Positions 53,789 through 62,900 of a stretch of 64,000 bases of DNA are shown here, piece after piece. This DNA comes from JACVRW01 sp963803245 (GTDB taxonomy: Bacteria; Actinomycetota; Thermoleophilia; Solirubrobacterales; Thermoleophilaceae). The stretch covers positions 1-64,000 of the forward strand of contig CAWDLI010000017.1 of assembly GCA_963803245.1 (NCBI GenBank), in the 5' to 3' direction. The position numbers were made by a program, and so were the translations under genes. Under the pieces are notes generated by a model. It did not search any database. It worked only from the letters and a program-made list of their open reading frames with translations, and was not told the DNA's origin. Each line of letters begins with the position of its first letter. The first letter of the stretch is position 1.

Positions 53789-55258
53789 CTGGCCGCTCCA
53801 AGCGCACAATTCTCCCTCACGCTGCGAGTCGAGCTCCCGTCCGGCCCCGGCGGCGTGCTCGGAAAGGTCACAGCGGCCATCGGGCGCTCCGGCGGCGCGA
53901 TCGTGGCGGTCGACACGGTCGAGGCGAAGGGCGACCACACCCTGCGCGAGATCACCGTGGAGTGCTCGGGCGTGGACCACCGCGGCCAGGTCATCTCAGC
54001 GGTTCAGGCGGTGCGCGGCGCGCGCGTGGTGGAGATCACCGACCGCACGTTCGAGGCGCACCGGCGCGGAAAGATCCACACCGGCCTGAACCTGCCGATC
54101 AAGACGCGCGACGACCTGTCGATGGCCTACACGCCGGGCGTGGCGCGCGTGTGCAGCGCCATCGCCGAGAACCGCCAGAAGGCCTTCAAGTACACGATCA
54201 AGGCGAACACCGTGGCGGTGGTGTCCGACGGCACGGCCGTGCTCGGGCTCGGGGACATCGGCCCCGAGGCGGCGATGCCCGTGATGGAGGGCAAGGCGAT
54301 GCTCTTCAAGGAGTTCGCCGACGTGGACGCGTTTCCGATCTGCCTGAACACCAAGGACACCGACGAGATCGTCGAGACCGTCATCCGGATGTCGCCGACG
54401 TTCGGCGGGATCAACCTCGAGGACATCTCCTCTCCGCGCTGCTTCGAGATCGAGCAGCGCCTGCAGGAGGCGCTCGACATCCCCGTGTTCCACGACGACC
54501 AGCACGGCACGGCGATCGTCACGCTCGCGGCACTCATCAACGCCTGCCGGCTCACCGGCAGCGCGATGGAGGATCTCGAGGTGACGATGGTCGGAGCCGG
54601 TGCCGCCGGGGTGGCGGTGGTGAAGATCCTCATGGACGCGGGCGTGCGCTCGATCGTCGCCTGCGACCGCTACGGCGCCATCCACAGCGGCCGCGACGAC
54701 TACGAGGCCGGCTCGATGAACGAGCCCAAGCGCTGGCTCGCGGAGAACACCAACGCCGGGCGCCGCGACGGCTCGCCGCGCGAGGTGATCGAGGGCGCCA
54801 ACCTCTTCATCGGCCTGTCGGGACCGGGGATCATCGATGCCAAGGACCTCGAGCGGATGGCGCCGGACCCGTTCGTGTTCGCCATGGCCAACCCGAACCC
54901 GGAGGTGCGGCCCGAGGAGGCCGCCCCGTACGTGCGGGTGATGGCCACCGGCCGCTCCGACTACCCGAACCAGATCAACAACGTGCTCGCCTTCCCGGGC
55001 GTGTTCCGCGGCGCCCTCGACGTGCGCGCCCCGGCGATCACGGAAGAGATGAAGCTGGCGGCCGCCCACGGGATCGCGAGCGTGGTGGAGGACGACGAGC
55101 TCGCCGAGGACTACATCGTCCCGAGCGTCTTCAACCGCGATGTGAGCCGAGCGGTGGCGGCGGCCGTAGCAGAGGTGGCGGAGCGGTCTGGCTCCTCGCG
55201 CGCGCCCGGGCGCGATGCGGTGGACCAGCCCACCATTGAGACCGCCGCCGTCAGCTAG
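53789..55258 (+). CDS. NAD(P)-dependent malic enzyme with N-terminal ACT-like domain, probable CTG start
   Basis: 489 residues from CTG 53789. Oxidative decarboxylation of malate to pyruvate. The ACT-like domain (SLTLRVELPSGPGGVLGKVT, then AAIGRSGGAIVAVDTVEAKG) occupies residues 8-85. Catalytic malic domain: KTRDDLSMAYTPGVARVC, MEGKAMLFKEFADVDAFPIC, IPVFHDDQHGTAIVTLAALI. NAD(P) domain: VTMVGAGAAGVAVVKILMDA. A GTG at 53855 is the first standard start but would cut through the ACT domain. CTG with TATCAT 7 nt upstream restores it, hence the inferred start. Confidence 0.93.
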   Translation: MAAPSAQFSLTLRVELPSGPGGVLGKVTAAIGRSGGAIVAVDTVEAKGDHTLREITVECSGVDHRGQVISAVQAVRGARVVEITDRTFEAHRRGKIHTGLNLPIKTRDDLSMAYTPGVARVCSAIAENRQKAFKYTIKANTVAVVSDGTAVLGLGDIGPEAAMPVMEGKAMLFKEFADVDAFPICLNTKDTDEIVETVIRMSPTFGGINLEDISSPRCFEIEQRLQEALDIPVFHDDQHGTAIVTLAALINACRLTGSAMEDLEVTMVGAGAAGVAVVKILMDAGVRSIVACDRYGAIHSGRDDYEAGSMNEPKRWLAENTNAGRRDGSPREVIEGANLFIGLSGPGIIDAKDLERMAPDPFVFAMANPNPEVRPEEAAPYVRVMATGRSDYPNQINNVLAFPGVFRGALDVRAPAITEEMKLAAAHGIASVVEDDELAEDYIVPSVFNRDVSRAVAAAVAEVAERSGSSRAPGRDAVDQPTIETAAVS

Positions 55259-55287
55259 CCAACTCTCTCGAGGACAGGAGGTCGGTC

Positions 55288-56499
55288 GTGAAGGTTGTGG
55301 TCACCGGAGCCACCGGAATGATCGGCAGTGCCCTGGTTCGCGCCCTCGTGGAGCGCGGCGACGAGGTGACCGTCCTCTCGCGCTCGCCCGACGACGCCGC
55401 GAGCAAGCTCGGGGTGGATGCCGTGGGCTGGAAGGACCCGCTCTCGGAGGTAGCCCCGGCGGACGCGCTTCGCGGCCGCGACGCGGTGGTGCATCTGGCG
55501 GGAGCGCCGGTCGCGCAGCGGTGGACCGACGACGCCAGGCGCGACATCCGCGACTCGCGCGTGCTCGGCACGCGCAACCTCGTGGCCGGCCTGGCGGCGC
55601 TCCCGGAGGCCGAGCGCCCGGCGACCCTGGTGTCCCAGTCGGCGAGCGGCTGGTACGGCGCCCGCGGCGACGAGCGACTCGACGAGTCGGTGCCCGCCGC
55701 CGACGACTTCCTCGCCCAGGTCACGCTGGGCTGGGAGACGGAGGCGCGGGCCGCGGAGGAGCTGGGCCTGCGCGTGGTGACCACGCGCACCGGCGTGGTT
55801 CTGGCCGAGTCCGGCGGCGCGCTCGAGAAGATGCTGCCGCCCTTCAAGCTGGGCGTGGGCGGCCCGGTCGCGGGCGGGCAGCAGTACGTCCCGTGGATCC
55901 ATCTCGACGACGTGTTGGGAGCGATGCTGTTTGCCCTCGACACGCCGGCGGCGACCGGCCCCGTGAACCTGAGCGCCCCGGAGCCGGTGACCAACCGCGA
56001 GCTCTCGCACGTCCTCGGCCGCGTGCTCCACCGGCCGGCCGTGGCCCCCGTGCCCGGCCTGGCCGTGAAGCTCCTCTACGGCGAGATGGCCTGGATCGTG
56101 ATCACGGGGCAGCGCGCGGTGCCGGCGCGCCTCCTGGAGCTCGGCTACGAGTTCCGCCGGCCGGACCTGGAGGACGCGCTGCGCGAGGCGACCGGGCGTA
56201 GGGCGTTCATCCGCGGGCGAGTACGCTCCCGTGGGCGGCCGTCGCGTCACATTCCTGCGGCCCGCTGTAACCGACCCGGGAGCGAGACCCGACTTGAGCT
56301 GAATTATTCAGCTCAACCTTGGTCTCGTCCGACTCGTGAGTGGGCGCCGGGTGGACCGACTCCTCACCCAGCCGCGGTAGACGCCGGAGCCATCCGTGCG
56401 GGCGGAGGCGGAGGCGACCCCCTCAGCTCCCTCCGCACTCCCTCGGCACCTTCACCCCGGCCGTGCGCCGGAACGACCCCTCCCCCGCCTGGCCGCTGA
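55288..56499 (+). CDS. TIGR01777-type NAD-dependent epimerase with unusual C-terminal extension
   Basis: Extended SDR/YfcH-like protein. VVVTGATGMIGSALVRALVE at residues 3-22, VVHLAGAPVAQRWTDDARRD, SQSASGWYGARGDERLDE, and the DUF1731 C-terminal domain (VNLSAPEPVTNRELSHVLGR; PARLLELGYEFRRPDLEDAL). Homologues end about here (residue 300). This frame runs on for 100 Pro/Arg/Gly-rich residues through a terminator-like hairpin and into the opposite gene; a TAG lies one frame away at 56199. A small frameshift at the end is likely. GTG 55288 follows AGGAGG. Confidence 0.85.
   Translation: MKVVVTGATGMIGSALVRALVERGDEVTVLSRSPDDAASKLGVDAVGWKDPLSEVAPADALRGRDAVVHLAGAPVAQRWTDDARRDIRDSRVLGTRNLVAGLAALPEAERPATLVSQSASGWYGARGDERLDESVPAADDFLAQVTLGWETEARAAEELGLRVVTTRTGVVLAESGGALEKMLPPFKLGVGGPVAGGQQYVPWIHLDDVLGAMLFALDTPAATGPVNLSAPEPVTNRELSHVLGRVLHRPAVAPVPGLAVKLLYGEMAWIVITGQRAVPARLLELGYEFRRPDLEDALREATGRRAFIRGRVRSRGRPSRHIPAARCNRPGSETRLELNYSAQPWSRPTREWAPGGPTPHPAAVDAGAIRAGGGGGDPLSSLRTPSAPSPRPCAGTTPPPPGR
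56283..56327. terminator. Bidirectional terminator-like hairpin
   Basis: Inner stem of 10 bp (56294-56303 with 56307-56316) around a TTA loop, contiguous with outer stem CGAGACC/GGTCTCG (56283-56289 with 56321-56327). It lies between convergent genes and is AT-richer than its surroundings. It fits termination on either strand. Confidence 0.6.
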
Positions 56500-56980
56500 C
56501 CTTGCACCACGCGTAGCGGCCCGTCGCGTAGTCCACGCGAGCCAGGAAGGGATGGCCCAGCACGCCGGCCTTGGCGCCCTCCTTGCGTATCTCGCTCGTG
56601 ACGGCCGTGCAAGAGAGCCGGCTGACGCGCGCGCCGGGGGATTCGCCGGCGAACGGCTCACAGGTCGAGTAGCGCGCGGGAGGCGGGTCGAGGGCTCCGC
56701 TCCGAACGCGCGCTCGCTGGTCGCGGGTCACGTGGGCCTCGATCTGCGTGACGACCTCGGCACGCTCGGCGGGGGTGGTGGCGGGAGCGATCGCGCTCAC
56801 GGCCCTCCGCGGACGCTGCTCGGCGATCAGGCGCCGCCGCTGGCGCTCCTGCGCGGCGGCGGTCTCACGCCGCTCCGATGCCGCGTTCTCGCGCTTGGTC
56901 TCGCCGATCTCGGGCACGAGCACGATTCCGGCGAGCACCAGCCCGGCCAGCGCGAGAGCTCCGAGCACGGCCGCGACCAC
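56423..56980 (-). CDS. Hypothetical membrane-anchored protein (start uncertain)
   Basis: At least 185 residues, not recognised. One N-terminal membrane segment (VVAAVLGALALAGLVLAGIV), a charged coiled region (ENAASERRETAAAQERQRRR), then an extracellular domain with three cysteines (STCEPFAGES; LSCTAVTSEI; YAWCKVSG) and a fourth at the end (PRECGGS). Coding-like sequence continues upstream of GTG 56980 (RYEPLPGLLALPGFLIRKLG) to about 57050 with no ATG/GTG/TTG. The real start is probably non-standard or mutated. It lies downstream of, and in line with, the liv operon. Confidence 0.62.
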   Translation of the reverse strand: MVAAVLGALALAGLVLAGIVLVPEIGETKRENAASERRETAAAQERQRRRLIAEQRPRRAVSAIAPATTPAERAEVVTQIEAHVTRDQRARVRSGALDPPPARYSTCEPFAGESPGARVSRLSCTAVTSEIRKEGAKAGVLGHPFLARVDYATGRYAWCKVSGQAGEGSFRRTAGVKVPRECGGS

Positions 56981-57063
56981 GCGTCCGCGCGGGCCCAGCT
57001 TGCGGATCAGGAACCCGGGCAGCGCCAGCAGGCCCGGGAGCGGCTCGTATCGGTCCCGGGGAG

Positions 57064-57381
57064 CTACCGCTCCGGCCTGCGCCGGAGCATCCCCACGCCC
57101 TGGGCGATCAGGTAGAGCAGGACGAGCAGCAGCGCGAAGAACCCGCAGATCACGGCGATGATCGTGAGCGCGTCCACGAAGCGCTCAGGGGTATCGAACG
57201 CGGCCAAGATGAGCAGGACCGCCGTGTAGGCGGCGGCCCCGAGCGCCGCCCCGAAGGCCAGGTCGCGATAGCGCTCGCTCCGCTCGGCGTCCCCGCGATT
57301 CGCCACTCTGCCGGCGGCGATCGAGAGGCCGGCGTATGCGAGGCCCAACAGGATGAGCGGGTAGTAGAAGCTGGTGCTCAC
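57064..57381 (-). CDS. Small membrane protein, three segments
   Basis: 105 residues. Hydrophobic segments YYPLILLGLAYAGLSIAAG, FGAALGAAAYTAVLLILAAF and ALTIIAVICGFFALLLVLLY, ending in a basic tail. No family recognised. ATG/GTG at 57381 overlaps the stop of the upstream small gene by 4 nt, so it is coupled to the liv genes; a role near that transporter is only suggested by position. Confidence 0.65.
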   Translation of the reverse strand: MSTSFYYPLILLGLAYAGLSIAAGRVANRGDAERSERYRDLAFGAALGAAAYTAVLLILAAFDTPERFVDALTIIAVICGFFALLLVLLYLIAQGVGMLRRRPER

Positions 57382-57665
57382 GACCCTCCCTCCCCGCCCG
57401 CGGAGTCGGCGCGCTCCGCGCGCGCCTCGGCCACGGTCTTGCCGCCGCTACCGAACACGCCCTGCAGCTTCCAGCGCGAATCGGGCTTCGCCGGCCAGAC
57501 GAGCCAGACCAGCACGCCGACGACGCTGAGGATGAGGCCCGCGGCGAGCCCCGGCTTCTCGCCGTAGCCCTTCCGGTTTGAGAGGTACGAGGCGATGATC
57601 GCCGACGCGAGCCAGGCGTAGAGGAGATAGAGGGCGGTGGCGCCCATGGCGGCTATCACGGTCAT
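57378..57665 (-). CDS. Small membrane protein, two segments
   Basis: 95 residues. Segments IAAMGATALYLLYAWLASAI and PGLAAGLILSVVGVLVWLVW with NRKGYGEKPG between them, then a polar Ala/Glu-rich tail. The GYGEKPGLAAGLILSVVG stretch resembles short tails of small actinobacterial membrane proteins, but I assign no family. Overlaps livF's stop by 4 nt (57662-57665). Confidence 0.68.
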   Translation of the reverse strand: MTVIAAMGATALYLLYAWLASAIIASYLSNRKGYGEKPGLAAGLILSVVGVLVWLVWPAKPDSRWKLQGVFGSGGKTVAEARAERADSAGGEGGS

Positions 57666-58369
57666 ACGCCCAGGTAGGCCTTCTGCACATCGGGGTTGTC
57701 GCGCAGAGCGGCGGACTCGTCGCCGAGCGCGATCGCCCCGGTCTCGAGCACGTAGCCGCGCTGGGACACGCCCAGCGCGAAGCTGGCGTTCTGCTCCACG
57801 AGCAGGATGGTGGTGCCCTGGCGGTTGATCTCCGCGATCGTCTCGTAGATCCGCTCCACCAGGATCGGCGCGATGCCCATCGAGGGCTCGTCGAGCAGAA
57901 GGAGCTTGGGGTCCGCCATCAGCGCCCGGCCGATCGCGAGCATCTGCTGCTCGCCGCCCGACATCGTGCCCGCCTTCTGGCGCTCGCGCTCCTTCAGGCG
58001 CGGGAACAGCTCGAAGATGCGGTCGAGGTCCCCCGCCACGCGGTCGTCCCGGCGTAGGAAGGCGCCCAGGTCGAGGTTCTCCCGCACGGACATCCGCTGG
58101 AAGCAGTGGCGGCCCTCGGGTGACTGGGAGATGCCGAGCCGCACGATGTCCTGGGGCGCGGTCTCGGAGATCTCCTCGCCCGCGAACGTGATCGAACCCT
58201 GAGCAGGCGGGGTGAGCCCGGAGATCGACCGCAGCGTGGTCGACTTGCCGGCCCCGTTCGAGCCGATCAGCGTCACGATCTCGCCCTCCTCGACGGTGAT
58301 CGAGATGCCCTTCAGCGCCTCGATGTTCCCGTAGTAGGTGTGGACGTCGTCGAGCTCGAGCAGCGGCAC
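57662..58369 (-). CDS. livF: Branched-chain amino acid ABC transporter ATPase LivF
   Basis: 235 residues. LLELDDVHTYYGNIEALKGI, Walker A GSNGAGKSTTLRSISGL near residue 36, LGISQSPEGRHCFQRMSVRE (LivF-specific), signature MSGGEQQMLAIGRALM, Walker B LLLLDEPSMGIAPILVERIY. Energises import with LivG. It begins 2 nt after livG. Confidence 0.96.
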   Translation of the reverse strand: MPLLELDDVHTYYGNIEALKGISITVEEGEIVTLIGSNGAGKSTTLRSISGLTPPAQGSITFAGEEISETAPQDIVRLGISQSPEGRHCFQRMSVRENLDLGAFLRRDDRVAGDLDRIFELFPRLKERERQKAGTMSGGEQQMLAIGRALMADPKLLLLDEPSMGIAPILVERIYETIAEINRQGTTILLVEQNASFALGVSQRGYVLETGAIALGDESAALRDNPDVQKAYLGV

Positions 58370-58371
58370 GG

Positions 58372-59199
58372 TCAGCCTCCCTGCTTCCCGAGGTAGGCCT
58401 CGATCACGCGCTCGTTGTTGCGGACCTCCTGGGGAGGGCCCTCCGCGATCTTCTCGCCGTGGTCCAGCACCGTGATGTGCTCGGAGACGCCCATCACGAC
58501 CTTCATGTCGTGCTCGATGAGGAGGATCGTGAGGCCGCGCTCGCTGCGCATCCGCTCCATGAACTCGGTCAGCCGGGCCGACTCCTGTGGGTTCATCCCC
58601 GCGGTCGGCTCGTCGAGCAGGAGCAGCTTCGGGCCGGAGGCGAGAGCGCGGGCGATCTCCACCCGCCGCTGATCGCCATAGGAGAGGTTGATGGCGAGCG
58701 AGTCCACCTGGGCGGAGCTCAGCCCCACGTAGTCGAGCGTCTCGCGCGCCCGCTCGCGAACCTCGCGCTCCTCGCGCCGGACGCCCGGCATCCGGAGGAT
58801 CGAGCCGAACAGGCCCGCGCGCATCCGCGAATGCTCTCCGACCATGACGTTCTCGAGCGCGGTCATCGTCGAGAACAGCCGGATGTTCTGGAAGGTGCGC
58901 GCGATCCCGAGCGACGTGATGATGTCCGGCCGGCGGCCCGTCACGTCCTTGCCGTCGAACGTGATCCGGCCCGCCGTCGGCTGATAGAGCCCGGTCAGCA
59001 TGTTGAAGAAGGTCGTCTTGCCGGCTCCGTTCGGGCCGATGATCGACACGATCGACTGGGACGCCACGGCGATCGAGACCCCGCTGACGGCCACGAGCCC
59101 GCCGAACGCCTTGCTGACCCGGTCGGTGGCGAGCAGCGCGCCGTCGGTCGTGGGCTCCGCCACGCCGGTCGCTCCCGATTCCGCCTGTCCGTCGCTCAT
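58372..59199 (-). CDS. livG: Branched-chain amino acid ABC transporter ATPase LivG
   Basis: 275 residues. Walker A GPNGAGKTTFFNMLTGLYQP near residue 56, GIARTFQNIRLFSTMTALEN (LivG-specific), signature LSYGDQRRVEIARALA, Walker B LLLLDEPTAGMNPQESARL. An extra polar N-terminus of about 20 residues is present. Start overlaps livM's stop by 4 nt. Confidence 0.96.
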   Translation of the reverse strand: MSDGQAESGATGVAEPTTDGALLATDRVSKAFGGLVAVSGVSIAVASQSIVSIIGPNGAGKTTFFNMLTGLYQPTAGRITFDGKDVTGRRPDIITSLGIARTFQNIRLFSTMTALENVMVGEHSRMRAGLFGSILRMPGVRREEREVRERARETLDYVGLSSAQVDSLAINLSYGDQRRVEIARALASGPKLLLLDEPTAGMNPQESARLTEFMERMRSERGLTILLIEHDMKVVMGVSEHITVLDHGEKIAEGPPQEVRNNERVIEAYLGKQGG

Positions 59200-60358
59200 A
59201 TCCGCGCCTCGATGATGGCTTCGTCGGCGCCCTCCTTGAGCTCCATCTGGCGGCGGCGCTCGGGAAGGATGCCCTCGGGTCTCAGCACCATCATGAGGAC
59301 GAGGACGAAGCCGAAGATCCCGAACGCGATCTCGCTGAACGTGAACTCGAGGCCCAGGTCGTTCTTCAAGTCGTTCACCGCGCCCTGGTCGAGCACGTCC
59401 GGGATCAGCCGGTTGTTCACGAACGCGAGCGCCACCGCGCCGATCACCACGCCCCAGATGCTGCCGAGGCCGCCAAGGATGACCATGGCCAGGATGAAGA
59501 TCGAGAACCCGAACTGGAACTGGTTGGCGTTCACGCTGTTCAGGTACGCGCCGTAGAAGGCGCCCGCGATGCCGCCGAACGCCCCCCCGGTCGCATAGGC
59601 GGTGAGCTTGGTCTTGACCAGCGGCACCCCCATGCTCGCCGCCGCCACCTCATCCTCGCGGAGCGCGATCCACGCCCGTCCGAGTCGCGAGTCGCGCAGG
59701 CGAATGTTCACGAGCAGGACGACGAGCACGATCGCGAGCATGGTCCAGTAGAACGGGCGGAGATTCGTTGCGGAGTCGAACGGCGCCAGGAAGGGCAGGT
59801 CGATCTGGTCGAGCGGGGAGATCGATTCGCGGCCGTTCGACAGCGGGTAGCCGCTGATGACCTCCACCTGTTCGCCGTTCTGCATGAAGCGGCCGACGAT
59901 CTCGCCGAAGGCCAGGGTGACGATCGCGATGTAGTCGCCCCGCAGTCTCAGCGTGGGCAGCCCGATGACGGCCCCCGCGATCGCGCAGACGAGCATGGCT
60001 CCGATCAGCAGGAGAAGGAAGTTCAGGTGGATTCCGGGCAGCGACCCGGCGAAATCGCTGACCCCCACGTGAATGCCCTTTTCATCGTTCACATTCGCAA
60101 AGAAATCCGATGCCCACCAGCCGACCGCCGACGCGCCGAACGCGTAGAAGGCCACGTAGCCCAGGTCGAGCAGGCCCGCGAAGCCGACGATCAGGTTCAG
60201 CCCGAGCGCCATCGCCACGAAGATCAGCGCGAGGATGCAATCGTCCATGAAGCCGTCGAGCGGCGGCCGGAAGAACGGCAGCAGCGCCGCGGCCACCAGT
60301 GCCGTTCCCGGCAGCACGTACTTCGCCCAGGGCTTCCGCCGGAGTTCGCGGAGCGCGC

Positions 60359-60362
<4 letters not shown>
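59196..60362 (-). CDS. livM: Branched-chain amino acid ABC transporter permease LivM
   Basis: 388 residues with about ten membrane helices (DDCILALIFVAMALGLNLIV; GFAGLLDLGYVAFYAFGASA; LNFLLLLIGAMLVCAIAGAV; LRLRGDYIAIVTLAFGEIVG; FSIFILAMVILGGLGSIWGV). A longer periplasmic loop holds VISGYPLSNGRESISPLDQI. ATG 60362 overlaps livH's stop (ATGA). Confidence 0.95.
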
Positions 60363-61423
<1,061 letters not shown>

Positions 61424-61457
61424 GGTAGATCCGCGCGCAGTCTATGTCTAAACGCGG

Positions 61458-61492
61458 CGGGCGGGGAAGGGCGACCTGCCCCTCCCCGCCCG
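61458..61492 (-). terminator. Hairpin between SBP gene and livH
   Basis: 61458-61467 pairs with 61483-61492 (10 bp) and GGGC 61469-61472 with GCCC 61478-61481, around a 5-nt loop with one A-C mismatch. In the leftward direction it is followed by CCGCGTTTAGAC. Probably a partial terminator or mRNA stabiliser that lets SBP exceed the permease. Confidence 0.6.
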
Positions 61493-61512
61493 TGCGCTGT
61501 GAATCCGACCGG

Positions 61513-62796
61513 CTAGGAGCCCTGCGCCTTGATCACCTTCGAGAAGGTCAGCTGACCGTTCTCGATGGTGTAGAGGCCGTAGTCGGTGAGCGTCGTGTCG
61601 CCGTTCTCGTCGATGTCGTACGTGCCGAGAACGCTGTCGCGGCCCTTGGTGTTCTCCAAGAGCTGCTTGCGCACCGCCTCGCGGTCGTTGGCCTTGTCAC
61701 CCACTGCCTTGAGGGTGTCGAGGGCCAGCTGCATGGTCTCGTAGCCGTAGATGGAGTACGGATCGGGCAGGCCGCTGCCGCCGTACTTCGCCTTGTAGTC
61801 AGCGAAGAACTTCTCCGCCTTGTCGATCCCCTGCTTCTGGAACTCCTCGGGGGACAGGGTGGCCACGGTCACCTTCGTCCGGGCCGCCACGTCGGCGGGG
61901 ATTCCGCCCTCCTTCGGATCGGTGAACGCGGCCTCGGCCACGCCGTCCGGTCCGTAGAGCTTGCAGTTCGGGCAGGCTGCCGCCACGTCCTTGAACACCT
62001 GGACGTAGTTCTCGCCGGTCACGCCCGATCCCACGAAGCAGTCGGCCTTGATGCCGGACGCCAGTGAGCGGTAGTTGGCCGACGTCTTGTCGGTGCCGTC
62101 GTTCCCCTCGACCGTGAGGCCGATGTTCTCCGCCGCCAACTCCACGTTGCGGCCCAGGCCGGCGCCGTACGTGGTCTTGTCGTTGAAGATGTGGACGGAC
62201 TTGCAGCCGTCCTCCTTCATCGTGGTGGCGAGCGCTGCACCCTGGATCGTGTCCTTGGGCACGACGCGGGCGTACGTGCGCTTCTGAGCCGGGTAGTACT
62301 TCGTCGGCTCGCCCGGGTCGGCGCCAGGCTCATCCGTTGTCAGACCGACCGCCGTGTTGGACGGGGAGATCTGCGGGATGTTCGCCTTGTTGAGGATCGG
62401 CAGGGAGACCTTCGTACCACCCGAGTTGAACTCGCCGAGGTAGAAGATCGTGGTCTTGTCCTGAACGGCCTTCCGCGCGTTCTGACCGGTCTGCGCCTCA
62501 TCGGCGGTTCCCGGGTTCTGCGCGGTCGAGTCGTCCAGCGATACGTAGTTGATCTTGTACTTGCCGACCTTGCCACCGGCCTGCTCGAGCGCGAGGCGCT
62601 CGCCGCTGATCACGGCTTCGGACTGGCCCTTCGAGGTGCCCTGAAGCGGCAGGCTCGAATAGATGGTCAGGGTGTCGCCGGAGACGGCTGCTGCCCCGCC
62701 GGCGTCGCTGTCCTCGTCGTCATCGCCACAGGCCGTTACGCCCAGGGCAAATGCGCCGAGCAGGCAGGTCAAGACTGCCAGCCAACGTACTCGCAA
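61513..62796 (-). CDS. Branched-chain amino acid ABC transporter substrate-binding lipoprotein
   Basis: 427 residues. Type I periplasmic-binding fold (Leu/Ile/Val-binding family). TTG 62796 is preceded by AGGAGG at 6 nt, better than the ATG nine codons upstream, which lacks one. Signal peptide VRWLAVLTCLLGAFALGVTA with lipobox Cys next, then an acidic linker. LTIYSSLPLQGTSKGQSEAV begins the domain; PNCKLYGPDGVAEAAF and YSIYGYETMQLALDTLKAVG are family blocks. First gene of the liv operon. Confidence 0.93.
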   Translation of the reverse strand: MRVRWLAVLTCLLGAFALGVTACGDDDEDSDAGGAAAVSGDTLTIYSSLPLQGTSKGQSEAVISGERLALEQAGGKVGKYKINYVSLDDSTAQNPGTADEAQTGQNARKAVQDKTTIFYLGEFNSGGTKVSLPILNKANIPQISPSNTAVGLTTDEPGADPGEPTKYYPAQKRTYARVVPKDTIQGAALATTMKEDGCKSVHIFNDKTTYGAGLGRNVELAAENIGLTVEGNDGTDKTSANYRSLASGIKADCFVGSGVTGENYVQVFKDVAAACPNCKLYGPDGVAEAAFTDPKEGGIPADVAARTKVTVATLSPEEFQKQGIDKAEKFFADYKAKYGGSGLPDPYSIYGYETMQLALDTLKAVGDKANDREAVRKQLLENTKGRDSVLGTYDIDENGDTTLTDYGLYTIENGQLTFSKVIKAQGS

Positions 62797-62835
62797 AGTG
62801 TCCCTCCTAGTGGATGACCGCAACTACCAGGCGCG

Positions 62836-62863
62836 ATCCTAGACCCCGAGGGGGTCGTTTCAA
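62836..62863 (-). promoter_or_regulatory. liv operon promoter with spacer palindrome
   Basis: Minus strand: -35 TTGAAA (62858-62863), 16-nt spacer, -10 TAGGAT (62836-62841). The spacer holds the palindrome GACCCC-CTC-GGGGTC (62842-62856), a likely operator. Predicted leader about 30 nt with AGGAGG near its end. Confidence 0.6.
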
Positions 62864-62900
62864 ACGGGGTGGACGAACCTCTACGAGGCCTTAACGCTCG

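Noticed and set aside
51168..54089. 973-codon open frame on the plus strand opposite polA
   Set aside because: Antisense to a clear polA; composition (His/Leu/Arg/Gly-rich) is the usual mirror of high-GC codon use, with no domain.
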